Positions 43,303 through 53,611 of a stretch of 64,000 nt of DNA are shown here, piece by piece. The notes under the pieces are model-generated. The model ran no database searches. It had not been told where the DNA came from and saw only the letters and a list, made by a program, of their open reading frames with translations. The stretch lies in contig JADDMT010000023.1 of assembly GCA_021401465.1 (NCBI GenBank), positions 310,001 through 374,000 on the forward strand. Direction: 5' to 3'. How positions within the stretch are numbered: the stretch's first letter is position 1; each line of letters opens with the position of its first letter. The translations under genes and the position numbers were made by a program. The DNA is from Teratosphaeria epicoccoides (taxonomy: Eukaryota > Ascomycota > Dothideomycetes > Mycosphaerellales > Teratosphaeriaceae).

Positions 43303-45654
43303 TTATTGTTTCGTCAAAGAAGCATAAACCGTGACTTTCTCGACCTCCAGGCCCTTTTCACTGCCGTCAGCCTTCTGCGCCGCAACCTCAACCTCTATTC
43401 TATTTACACCAGGCGCCAAGGAGCCTTCATAGACGTGCGTGCGCTTCCCGCTATCTGCGTGAAACTGCGTGTCTCGCTGGTTTAGACGCGTCCCGTTCAA
43501 CGTGACGAACATCTTGTACGGCCGTCCCATAGACAGCTCTCTAGAGATGGTCGGAGAGATCTGCAGAAAGTAATGGGTCGATGGGAGCGTGAGTGTGGTA
43601 GACTGATGCGAGAGGTGCGGATGCGGCGGGATGGAAATGGACCACCGTTTCGGGAGACCAGAGAGGTGCGGATGAGTAGAAAGCGTGACGGACGGGAGTA
43701 GCGCTTGATCTGCTGGCGATATGCGTGCCGGGACCGCAGGTAAGAGAATTGGCGCCGTGAATGTGTAGCTGTTGATAACGGGAGGCGGCGGGAACGGACT
43801 ACCGCTGGGGGGTCGCATAGATGGAGGTGGCATCATGCCGCCTATGCCATTTGGTAATGGTGGTTGTACAAGCGGCGCAGTTGTGTGAGGAGCGGGTGAT
43901 TGTGATGGCATGTGCTCAGCCTTGACCGCAGGGACTGGAGAGTCAGATGGTGCGGTGCCGGTGTTTGCTCTTGGCTCAATCGTGCGAACTGCGCCATTGA
44001 TCTGCGACGTTGGCAGAGGAGCGTGATCATTGACGCCCGCAGCTACTGCTTGTTGCTGCCGGGCTAATGCGTCGTTGTCAACTGAGACGCCTGGCGTGGG
44101 TGAGTTGCGGTGCTGTGACAGGTTGAGCGTGACCTTTGGCTTCGGCCCAGCAAGCTTGATGCGCGTGCCTGCCGGCTCCTCCACCTTTTCTCTCGCCTCT
44201 GCCATTAATGATTTGAAGTGTTCCTATGTCTTATTAGCATCTGTAATGTCAGTTTTATTGAAGCTGCTGTGGAACATACCTCGAACTCGTTTGCCAGGAT
44301 GAACATGTCACTGCCGTCCTCGTTGTACGTCCTCGCGTTGCGCCAAATGAAGCTAGCTTCCTCTTCGAACGCGTCCCAGGTCTTGTAATCCGTGAGACCA
44401 GTGACCTCTTGGCGGCCATGGATGCCTTTGATCTTCTTCGCCATGCCCTTGAGCGAGACTGGATGCTTGACAACCTGGTAGTAGTCTTCCAGCGACCGGC
44501 TCGGCAAGTTGCCGAACGGCGTATAGATCTGGAGACCTCTGTTGCTTCACGTCAGCAAGGTCACGATACATCGCGGTTTGCAAGAGAGCTCACTCGTCAC
44601 CAGTATAGTTGAGCAGGAACGATATCATGTCGGCTTGTGCCTGCTGGAAAGTTTTGCCAGCGAAGTCGATATCTGCAGAGCCACCCTCCTCCACACCTGG
44701 AGTCGCGCTGGGCGCTACAGACGTCTTGCGATCTGACGGCGCCTCGCTCGCCTTTGGTGCAACAGAGCTCCTCCCTGGCTTGACGCTCGTTTCCCGACTC
44801 GCAGCCGCATCGCTGGTCGCCGTTCCGTTAGACTTCTGCTCATTTGGCAGAGCACCGTTTGTGTCAGGGATGGGTGTAGGAAAGGAGGTGTAGTGAGGAT
44901 TCGTGGAATACTCCGGGTTGTTGATCTTCATGAAGTTGAAGACCAGCTTGCGTATCCGCTCAGCATCACCATAGATGACCGACGATGGATCATTGAAATC
45001 CTTGGCATTCTGGACCATGCGCTTGAGATCGCTCTCGAGCGTGATCATGGTTGGGTAGGCATTGCGCTTGAGCTTCTGCTCAATCGTGGACAGGGCCACG
45101 GGCAGCTTGATGACGGACGAGTAGCCGGGTACGACATCGTCGGTGGGCACATCCTGGAAGTCACCGACGATTGATCGTCCGGTCTTGTCTACTGCCTTCT
45201 GCAGTTGATGCAACAGTCTCTGGCCCACCTCTTGTACCTTGGTCTTGGGCGCACCGCTATGATTTGAGTTCTGTAAGGAGGCACATCTTGTCAGCTTGCA
45301 CTTGCGCGAGGTTTGTAGAATGTGGATTGGTGAACATGGAGCATGTTGGCAAGCGGCTGATGACGGAGGTGCTGAGGTGGGTTAGGTAGATGCCGCTCCC
45401 ATGCTCGTCACCGGCGTCGCGAATCATGTTTGGCTCTTCTCCTTCGACATCCACCAATCCTTCCTGCGCCAAACTTCAACGCGACGCGTCTGCAGCGATC
45501 CACGTGTCCATCAAGCAATATTACATAACGCGGAAATGGACAAGAGGGAGGAGGAGACACGTACCAGCAACTTCAACTTCTTGGATGCGCTACCTTCCAA
45601 CGTCGATGGTGTTGATAACCCTGGCGCGCCTTTGCGCTTCTTTGACACTTCCAT
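43303..45654 (-). CDS. RSC4: Tandem bromodomain protein, RSC complex subunit Rsc4-like
   Basis: Supported exons are 45654-45565, 45270-44594, 44538-44280 and 44223-43303. Between the first two lies a further exon around 45470-45430 (EGLVDVEGEEPNMIRDAG) whose donor I could not place in frame. The first bromodomain is in exon 45270-44594 (VIKLPVALSTIEQKL through NAKDFNDPSS), the second in 44538-44280 (EDYYQVVKHPVSLKGM through NARTYNEDGSDMF). A Pro/Ala-rich linker and a conserved C-terminal beta-rich region (RWSISIPPHPHLS, KMFVTLNGTRLNQ) follow. Two tandem bromodomains plus this tail are the Rsc4 layout, binding acetyl-histone H3 for the RSC remodeler in the nucleus. Total is roughly 670 aa. Confidence 0.78.
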
Positions 45655-46403
45655 AGCCCGATCCCAGTCCAACAGCGCTATGAGGATCGACCAGTGCGAC
45701 ACACCCGAATGCTCGATGCGCCGCCAACGATTTTGGAGGGCAACAGTGAATATTGCGATCAATCATCCCAAGCATTCACTCACCCACACGCGCCCTCAGA
45801 TGTGTGCGGGACTTCGGGCACCCCCGAGCATACGTCACGTGTTTTGCGCATGAGTCATGGTCGAGAGTCACGCCATGAATACATGTATATGATATTGCTA
45901 CCCCACGCTCGCCATCCGATCAGGCGCCGGGTACCTGGGTAGTACACCAACGACCGCGGTTTGCATCAATGACTTTGTCCATCCGCGGCCACAGCCACAT
46001 CGTCCATGACAGCCCACATCCTCAGCTAAAAGCCAGGATCTCCATTAGTCACGAGACAAATACTGTTTGACTGCCTCCATCTGACGCGCGCAGCATTCCA
46101 GCCCCTAAGCCCGACCAACAGGACGGAATGAAACCTCTTGTCAACCGCTGACAGTGTCCGAAAAATTACTGAGCCTCTTGCTGTCCCACGAAGCACTGCC
46201 ATGGGACGCATGGAAGCTTTGCCAATTGCAGCGCTTGCCACCCTGCAAGACGTCTTGGGTCCCGTCTTGAAATCCTCTCAGAGACCTAAACGCCTTCAGA
46301 AGCTATCTCCCTGAGTCATGGGTCACCGAACGCACCCACATGACGCATCGTGGCCGCTCTGTAGGCTCCACAAAATCATCATCGGGTCGTTCCGCGCTTT
46401 TCC
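45655..46403. other. Intergenic
   Basis: 749 bp between the RSC4 start and the stop of the aspartic-protease-like gene, both on the minus strand. It should hold the RSC4 promoter. No gene seen. Confidence 0.45.
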
Positions 46404-48011
46404 TCATGGCAGCTCATGGACTTCACGCTTGGCTTCTTTGCCGTCGTCCTTCTCCGGCACGGTCATCTTTATGGTGCTGTCAAGCTCCTCAGCGCCGACT
46501 GTTCCGGGCAGCTCTGATACAGGATCGGACATCAATTCTTTGGGCTGTCTGTCGTAGCCCATGTCGCCATTCGCTTCGTATATCTGCGTGTCCACGCCCT
46601 CCGATGGTTGATCGTGGCCCGAAGGCAATTCTGGCAAGTGGTCCTGCCGCTTCTCATCTACAAACGCTTGTGTCGCAGGATCAGAAAGTCGCTGTGATCG
46701 CCTCTTCTTGCGTACCATGCAGAATGCTATGGCGACAATACCAAGCACCGCGACGACCAGACCTACTGCAATTCCAGCTATGGCTCCACTCGTGAGATTA
46801 CTTCGACCACGAGTAGCGTCTGTGACGAGAATCCCATTGGGTTGCGGGCTGATAGCAACGATGTTGGCGGAGCTGTTGGAGTGAATGACTTGCGCCAATG
46901 TGAAGTTCTGTCTCTCCCAGTCGACTACCAAGTATGCTTCTTGGAGGAAAGCGCGACCCAGTGTGATTTGATTTGCATTTGCTGAGACTCGCAGAGGGAA
47001 TACTGGCGTTGACGAGTTGTAAAGGGGTACACCAGCGGTCATCTCAAATGCTGCAAGAGGAAGCTCGATGTTTTGGGTTGCACTGGCTCTCGTGGAGTTG
47101 GCTGCTACCGTGAATGTGATGGTAACGTCTGAGTTTTGAGACGTATTGCGGAGGTACAAGCCGGTTGCATCGTCAAGTGCGAGGCCGAGAGCAGCGGCAA
47201 AGAGGTCGCATGCTGCCTGCGGGAGCCAGAGCTCTGGCACAGTGGAGTCCACCGTGGCCACGATGGCCTCTGTCAACAGTGCAGATGCCCCCAAATCCGA
47301 GGTCTCTATAATGCTCTTGACGCTAACAGCTAGTGTCTGGTTGGTCCCTCCACCCATGGGCATAGTCAGGTTTGTCGGCTCGAATCGCGACTTATCGAAT
47401 CCGCCAAGGATGAGGCTTCCATAATCTGGACTTGACAAGTAGCTCGCGCCCGCCGCATAGCCAAAAGACAAGCTCGGTATGTGGTCTTTGGTCTTGAGAG
47501 CGTCCAATAAGCTTGGGATGTCATTCGTTTGGGTGCTGAAATTGGCAGTCGACGTGCCCAAACCAAGGATGCCAAGCCAGTAGTCTTGTGTGGAAATGCC
47601 AGCCACAGTCTGTCTGTCAATCGCCAACGTTGTGCCGTTGGCGGATTGCAATGTCACAGTATCAAGACCGTATAGTCCAGTGTCTGAAGTGCCGAACAAG
47701 TTTCGTTCTGCCGCCAAGCTGTAGATGCCAATCAACTCCCACGTGCTCGAAGCATCGTATTCGAAGCCACGGCTGGAGTCATTGCTGACTCCTCGAAGAG
47801 AGCCACAGTCTTGAACACCTGACAATATGCCTTCGCAACCTTCCGACAAGACCACCCAGGTCTCAGTTCCTGCTGTTGAAGGCCACACGCGGAAGGACTG
47901 TGCTGGGGTGCCGATGGAGATGTCGAAGGAGGAGAAATTTCCCAGATCACCATTGAAGGTCCATGATGGCGTCAATTGCAATGGTGCCGCAGAAGCAGAT
48001 GTGTTAGCCAT
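46404..48011 (-). CDS. Aspartic-protease-like (A1 fold) membrane protein lacking the first catalytic Asp
   Basis: Single frame of 535 aa from the ATG at 48011. The A1 fold is recognisable: SSFDISIGTPAQSFRVWPS, FLQEAYLVVDWERQNFTLAQ, and a second-lobe DSTVPELWLP. But the first-lobe D-T-G-S is replaced by STAGTETW, so ordinary two-aspartate catalysis is unlikely. Many N-glycosylation sites occur. A transmembrane segment (GAIAGIAVGLVVAVLGIVAIAF in part) is followed by basic residues KKRR and a cytosolic acidic tail of about 100 residues, so it resembles a surface receptor or sensor more than a secreted enzyme. No signal peptide is in frame. One (MAVYARAGFRAFVLLVVPV) starts at the ATG 48093-48091 in another frame, with no acceptable intron between. 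The true N-terminus is therefore uncertain. Confidence 0.75.
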   Translation of the reverse strand: MANTSASAAPLQLTPSWTFNGDLGNFSSFDISIGTPAQSFRVWPSTAGTETWVVLSEGCEGILSGVQDCGSLRGVSNDSSRGFEYDASSTWELIGIYSLAAERNLFGTSDTGLYGLDTVTLQSANGTTLAIDRQTVAGISTQDYWLGILGLGTSTANFSTQTNDIPSLLDALKTKDHIPSLSFGYAAGASYLSSPDYGSLILGGFDKSRFEPTNLTMPMGGGTNQTLAVSVKSIIETSDLGASALLTEAIVATVDSTVPELWLPQAACDLFAAALGLALDDATGLYLRNTSQNSDVTITFTVAANSTRASATQNIELPLAAFEMTAGVPLYNSSTPVFPLRVSANANQITLGRAFLQEAYLVVDWERQNFTLAQVIHSNSSANIVAISPQPNGILVTDATRGRSNLTSGAIAGIAVGLVVAVLGIVAIAFCMVRKKRRSQRLSDPATQAFVDEKRQDHLPELPSGHDQPSEGVDTQIYEANGDMGYDRQPKELMSDPVSELPGTVGAEELDSTIKMTVPEKDDGKEAKREVHELP

Positions 48012-48838
48012 ACGGCTTGACAGTCATGGCCGTCGAGACAGGTACAACGAGGAGCACGAAGGCTCGGAATCCGGCTCGAGCGTAGACAGCCATGCTTGTG
48101 CGTGTGAAGTAAGCCGCTAATCAGCAACTGGAGCACCCGCAGCCCTATCCAGCCTACGAAGGTATCTGGCAACTTTGCGCCCCTGGGAACGCCTCATCGG
48201 ATTATCACGAAGGCTTGCCGCAGCCAGCATTCACATGCCTTGTGCTGAGTGGTCAGGTCGTGTCGATCTGAAGCACGGACTTCCATAACTGGTAGCGCTC
48301 AAAATTCCAGCCTCGTGTCGCACAATTGACACCTCACAGTGCCTAGTGCACACCATTCTGATGCGGATTTTCTCACGCGGCTGATCTATGCAGCTCCGAG
48401 CCTAAAGGCCCAGTCTGGCAAGATCAACACGCGGTCCAGCCATAAACATAGCACCTGGACCATGCGCTTGCGCCATCCGATTCAATGTCCCTCGCAGATG
48501 CTTCATGCATCGGAGCTGAACCCGGCGAGGCCGCATGGTTGACGTTAACGGTCGTCGGTCTCGAAAGATGGCCCAACAATAGCAATGATGCTGCATCATC
48601 CTGCCTGCATGTCAGACTGCCAAGCGATCTACGGCGACCCGACATGCTGTCAATGAAGTTAGTCCGGTCAGCCCAATCTGTGGCTTGCATGATTCAAGGC
48701 TGGATAAAGAATTCGTGGGCTGAGGCCGGTGATGGATCGCGCTATCAGGTTCAGCCGTAACCAATCTTAAGGCATGACGGAAATGCTTCTTGGTGTCGAT
48801 CACATGTTCATGGTGACTTTTACATTGTTCGCGTCAGG
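48012..48838. promoter_or_regulatory. Divergent upstream region of two surface-protein genes
   Basis: 827 bp between the chosen starts. At both ends short frames with signal-peptide character run out of frame with the bodies: 48093-48007 on the minus strand, and 48783-48848 on the plus strand (MLLGVDHMFMVTFTLFASG). No TATA box clearly placed. Confidence 0.45.
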
Positions 48839-50689
48839 ATGGCTCTAACAACCAGCTGCGCGGCTTGCGTATTTGGAGCCTACTCAAGCACTGTCTTAAC
48901 GTATCCAGATTACGCAGTCGAGACAGTAATAGTGGAGGCAATACCTCAGGTCACTGTCTACGCCAATGGAAGTCGTGCAACGTCTACAGAATTCTCAACC
49001 TCGACAGAAGACATAGTGTATCCTCTTGCCTCCGCTGGGCCACCAACAACATTCACCGACGCTGCTGATATCACATGGGTTGTGGATGATGCGACACTTA
49101 TTTACCCCAATACCTACGTCCAGTACCTTGGATTCGCGGGCGCTGTAACGAGGTCCAGCGAGCGATGTGTCGCACAGACTGATGTCACTTCGATCAAGCT
49201 GCCAGCGTCGACAAATGCAGCAGAATACATTTACTTGGCCAACGAGACCTTAGGCGGATTGCCTCATAACTTGTTGGACTATCTCAGCGAGATTTCAGGG
49301 GTCGAGGAGCAATTTTACGATATACCTCTGTCCGATTGTGCCGCCTATACCGAACCAACATACACGGCGCAGATCGAGGCATCACTGGAGGGCCGGCAAG
49401 TCTCTGCAGTACCTACACCCCTGCCATTGAGCACGGTGCCTACTCCAAGACGATTCGAAGGTCCACTGAACGCGCAAAATGCTGTCGTCACGCCTATACA
49501 AGCCTTGTTGAATGGCACATGGGAAAAGAGGGCCATAGGCTCAGGTTCAGGCTCAGGCTCAGGCACAGCGCCAAAGGCTGCTTCTCCTTCTGCCGCCGAG
49601 GAAAGTAGTTTCGTCGTACAGACCACCAATCCACAGAATACACACTCGACTGCTCTGTTATTGCAGACGATTACCGGTAGAGCCATTGTGACCAGCGTGA
49701 GCAGTGCAGTCCAGACACCAGGTGCTGGGCCCACATCGGATGAAGAGATTTCAGCGTCTCCACTTGCACAACAAAATCCCCCGGCACCACCGGCTCAGCA
49801 GGGTCAGGACACGAGCCGTGATGGCCAGCAACAAGTAGGGAATGCTGGGAGTAGCCAGGCGACAACCAATGCTGGCAACGCTGGTGCGGCTGCGGCAGGT
49901 GGCACATCGGACGTTCCGAACTTCATAGGGTTCATTGTCAGTGCCGCAGTTCAAGCTCAACCGACCACGGCGAATGAAGCTCAAACAACGCGTCGTGACG
50001 GTGCGGTCCCAGGACACGATACCCAGCAGCAAAGTGGCGCGACCAGCATAAATGTAGAGAACAAACCATCGCAAGCTGTTTTCACGATTTCGGGGAACGC
50101 TCTGACCGCAGCGCAAGTCGGGAGCTCGATCGTGCTGGCAGGGTCTTCATCAACAACCACCATTGCTCAGGGAAGCACGGCTACGTTTCAGGGGCAGACC
50201 GTCGTGGCCGGCAGCCAAGGGATTGCTGTGGGCTCTCTGACGGCGGCTTTCACCCAGCCTGCCAGCACCATATCAGGTGCAAACGGACAAGCCGTTGTGA
50301 CAGCTAGTGGGAATACCTTCAGTGCCCGGCAAAGTGGAAGCTCTATAATCTTTGAGGACGCCTCTTCGACCCTCACTATCCCGAACACCGCCACAGGAGT
50401 CTCGTTCGATGGACGAGATATCTCTGTAGGGTCGATAGGCGGCGTGATCGTTATTGGTGGCTCCTCGACAGTAAGGCTCAGCACTGTCGGGACATCTCAG
50501 TCAGGCTCGACGACAACAGGCGTCGGCGGATATATCCAGACAGCGCTCAATTCTGTTGTGGGATCGTCGACTGCATCCGGGCAAGCCGCTGGTGCAGCTT
50601 TGAGCAATTCGGCGTGCAGTGCGCTGTTCCAGGTCAGACTTGGTCTGCTTGCGCTTGGGGCACTGCTCGCCGTGCTCTGTGCAATGTAA
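48839..50689 (+). CDS. Predicted GPI-anchored, Ser/Thr/Ala-rich cell-surface protein with internal repeats
   Basis: One frame of 616 aa. The C-terminus is a GPI-type signal: small residues (GAALSNSACSA) then the hydrophobic end LGLLALGALLAVLCAM. The N-terminal domain (CAACVFGAYSSTVLTYP, with several cysteines) is folded-looking. The middle is low-complexity (GSGSGSGSG, NAGNAGAAAAGG). Two related modules begin near residues 412 and 484 (AVFTISGN... and AVVTASGN...), each with a GSSI(V/I) step, as in repeat-bearing fungal wall proteins. Family unnamed here. The chosen ATG gives no signal peptide; a hydrophobic leader starting at 48783 lies in another frame, so the real start may be spliced or the assembly may carry an indel. 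Confidence 0.7.
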   Translation: MALTTSCAACVFGAYSSTVLTYPDYAVETVIVEAIPQVTVYANGSRATSTEFSTSTEDIVYPLASAGPPTTFTDAADITWVVDDATLIYPNTYVQYLGFAGAVTRSSERCVAQTDVTSIKLPASTNAAEYIYLANETLGGLPHNLLDYLSEISGVEEQFYDIPLSDCAAYTEPTYTAQIEASLEGRQVSAVPTPLPLSTVPTPRRFEGPLNAQNAVVTPIQALLNGTWEKRAIGSGSGSGSGTAPKAASPSAAEESSFVVQTTNPQNTHSTALLLQTITGRAIVTSVSSAVQTPGAGPTSDEEISASPLAQQNPPAPPAQQGQDTSRDGQQQVGNAGSSQATTNAGNAGAAAAGGTSDVPNFIGFIVSAAVQAQPTTANEAQTTRRDGAVPGHDTQQQSGATSINVENKPSQAVFTISGNALTAAQVGSSIVLAGSSSTTTIAQGSTATFQGQTVVAGSQGIAVGSLTAAFTQPASTISGANGQAVVTASGNTFSARQSGSSIIFEDASSTLTIPNTATGVSFDGRDISVGSIGGVIVIGGSSTVRLSTVGTSQSGSTTTGVGGYIQTALNSVVGSSTASGQAAGAALSNSACSALFQVRLGLLALGALLAVLCAM

Positions 50690-51215
50690 AAGACTGTTCG
50701 ATGAGGTTTCGAGTGCCACACCAGGCTATTGGCGGCCGGAACAGGAAATCAACATGATAGGAAGATCGGTATGGTAATAAGTACATGTAGCGACAGTAAG
50801 CGGCCGACGGCACGGGGCAAAAGATAGAGAAGACATATCTGTAGACGTGGAAGCATCTGCAATTACTCACACGCGCTTTGCCAAGGCTGCGCAGACATGA
50901 GACATCGAACGTATCAAATGTGGCCGGAGCCAAAAAAGGTGTAGTGTTGCTGCCCCAGGTAGCTCCGTTGTCACGTCGTTAATCACGTGGTCACTCGAGG
51001 GTACCATCTTGAGCAGTCTAAGAGTCGAATGCGCTGGCCAATCGCGCATTGGGGACTTGATCAGAGCCCACCGACGTAGCGGTGTTTTCAAGTCGTGCCG
51101 AGCAGGCGGCGTGCGGATGGGGAAAAAAAATTTCAACTTCAGCCGTGTGGGCTTTGAAGAGCTTCGCGCCAAAAGAGCGGCTGGGAGACACATTTCGGCT
51201 ATCTCTTGCAATGCA
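50690..51215. other. Intergenic holding a decayed tRNA-like copy
   Basis: 526 bp after the GPI-type gene. At 51016-51055 on the minus strand, about 32 of 40 bases match the 5' half of the tRNA-Asn gene 200 bp to the right. Weaker similarity to the 3' half continues to about 50950. Nothing else seen. Confidence 0.5.
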
Positions 51216-51310
51216 CTCCCCCGGATAGGATCGAACTATCAACCTCCCGATTATCTGCTTGAGTGTTACGTCTAACAGTCGAACGCGCTAGCCAATTGCG
51301 CCACGGGGGA
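51216..51310 (-). tRNA. tRNA-Asn (anticodon GTT) with a 21-nt intron
   Basis: Read on the minus strand from 51310. The acceptor stem pairs TCCCCCG with CGGGGGA, discriminator G at 51216. The D arm is GCGCAATTGGCTAGCGC. The anticodon loop CTGTTA/A sits on the stem TTCGA-TCGGG (two G-T wobbles). The T arm is GATAG-TTCGATC-CTATC. A 21-nt insert (gacgtaacactcaagcagata) interrupts after position 37, the standard place for nuclear tRNA introns. Both internal promoter boxes (A and B) look intact, so it should be functional. Confidence 0.93.
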
Positions 51311-52094
51311 TTTTCACTTGATGACACCCCAAATCGGCACAAGGATTATAATACAATAATTCCGCGCCGAGCATGACCCGAGAGCTCGTCCACATTATGA
51401 GCTGCAGTGTGCAGGCACCAAAGCATTTGTACGCGATCCTGACAGTGAATTCGATAATACGATGTGACTGACATCTCGGTGTGGAAGAGAAGGAAACAAG
51501 ATCTGCCGCTCATATTTGACGATCCTCAGTGTAATCAGGCGGACAACTTTGGGATCGTTGCGCCTGCACGAGGAAAAGGAAGCGCAAGGTACGTGTAGTT
51601 GTCATACCATGCCATGCGAGGCAGCTCTTACGTTTGTGGAAAATCCAGCCGTATGTGGCATCTGCCGCTGCGCTCGAGCTAGTCCCAGCACGAACTGTTG
51701 CAGCCAAGGTGTATAGGGGAGTCATGTTCGCAAGCGGTACAACCAAGGAGCGCCTCTGCCTCAATTGGTGCGGCTTTTCTTGGGCTTTTCGGCTCACGAC
51801 TCTACTTCGTTCTGAGAGGTGCGCATAGCACAGCTGCTTTCTGGTTAGTCGAGATACGCATACATGGCGTTCTCGACGTCGAGAAGTTGCATTGAGAGCT
51901 CATCTTTCGAACCCTAAACCTATGCTATTGCCATGAGTGAGTATCGTCGACAATGCTTAGCGCTTCGGAGCATAGCAGATATGTACATGAAGTGCACACC
52001 GAAAAAAAGCTTCGTCGCATGCCATCGATTTGCGCAGATGCCAAGAGAATGCATGTTCTCCAGCCGAGTCTCCAGTCAGTCCAAGCTCGGATGG
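51311..52094. other. Intergenic
   Basis: 784 bp between the tRNA and the GH16 gene's stop. Frames are short and unsupported. No repeats or RNA genes recognised. Confidence 0.45.
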
Positions 52095-53611
52095 TCATAT
52101 CAACCCTGCGCCGCCATGTCTCTTATTGTGATACCTCAGATGCCTCTTCCATGCAGCGGCGGCCGCTTCATGTGGTCCGCCATTCTTGACGCTTCCCGAT
52201 GTCAAAGGCTCAACAGCTTCTGGCAAGCTGCGTGCAGCTACTCCGTCAGGGCTTTCGTCGACCGCACCGTTGCTTTCGACATAGGCTGACCAGTGCGTAC
52301 TTTCGGGCGAAGACGTGGACGCAGTGCTCGATGATGTGGTGTCCGATTCGGAACTCTCATCTACCACACCAGTACTGCCGACCCAAGGTTGCCAGCTCTC
52401 AGAAGAGCTGGCCGCGGCAGCTGCAAACGAGGAGCTGGAGACTGACGATGAAGCGATCGCAGAAGACTTGGTCGAGATCGCAAAAGTAGTTTGACTGGCG
52501 GAAGCGCTCGACGTCTGCACAGCAGATTCCGCCTGCGATGTGGGAACAGTGACAGACGCGCTCACAACACTGCTTGCGGCAGCCGAGGCGCTCGATGGAT
52601 CACTCCATCCATTGGTACTTGATGAGTAGACTTTGAGCGAGTTGATGGACCAGTAAGCGTCGGCAAAGGCACTGGCATTGCTCGCGACGAAGCTCTCGCA
52701 AGTGCTGGCCAGCGAGGCGCACGAGCCGCTCGACCACACCGCACCAGCCCAATCGCCACAGAAGGTCGTATCGAAGACAATCTGCATGTCTTTGAAATGA
52801 GACCCAATATCGCAACCGCCATGGAAAGATGCCAAGGGCGTCGACCAGCTGGATGGGTTCGGGCTCCCGCTGGTAATGTCGGCGGGTATGGAATTCCTTG
52901 GAAAGAAGTGTATTGTGATGGAAGAGTCGGTCCATTCGGTAGCATACACGCCACCTTTATTTGAATTGAAGCCGGCTCCGTAGGTCGAGGTATCTGTGGT
53001 GGATATTCCGCAGCCTGCGTTTGCCGACTGGCCAGCCGCATCGACATAGCAGTTGTCTGTAGTGATTGTGCCAGAGAAGTCGTTGTTGTTCGTGATTGTG
53101 CAACCATCGGAGGTGTGGAGAGTCATGTCATTGGTAGTCTGCTGATTCACGCCTTCAAGGATGTCTTCGAATGGTTAGCAAGATTCAGCGCTCGTCGTAG
53201 AGGGTATCTCTCACCGATTTCGCCATCGTCTGGCCAACCTGGCCCCACAAGCCAAAACGCAGGCCAAGTCCCACATATGCCACCCGGCATATGCTCGAGG
53301 TCCAGAATGAAGAGGCCCGTGTTGTAAGATTTGTTGCTGGTGATGCGCACGCTCGGGCGTCCGTTGGAGGCCTGATTCGTGCTATCGACCTTCATCTGCA
53401 CATTTGAAGTCGAGCTGCTGAGGAGGCCAGCACTCGAGGCAGCAGACTGGCTTTGATACTCAACAAAGCCATGAGTAGGATCAGAGCTGGTGTAGAAGGT
53501 GAACAGGTCGAAAAAGTCGCCGTTCTCCATGTAATCGTCTTCCAGGACGTATGAGCAACATCCAGTGGTGCTCATCAGCGCCAGGCTGGTGATGAGTGTG
53601 GAGGACCGCAT
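52095..53611 (-). CDS. Secreted GH16 endo-beta-1,3(4)-glucanase-like protein
   Basis: Exons 53611-53215 and 53164-52095 with a 50-nt intron (CTAAC branch motif); about 488 aa. A signal peptide (MRSSTLITSLALMSTTGCCS) leads into the GH16 domain: GGICGTWPAFWLVGPGWP then the catalytic GEIDILEGVN, which the splice junction completes (Glu131, Asp133, Glu136). Later WTDSSITIHFFPR and SFHGGCDIGSHFKD fit the family's second half. The C-terminal 150 residues are Ser/Ala-rich (SSSVSSSSFAAAAASSS), probably O-glycosylated. Such enzymes act on mixed-linkage or beta-1,3 glucans, of the own wall or of plants. A TATA-like TATAAG sits about 50 bp upstream of the ATG. Confidence 0.92.
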
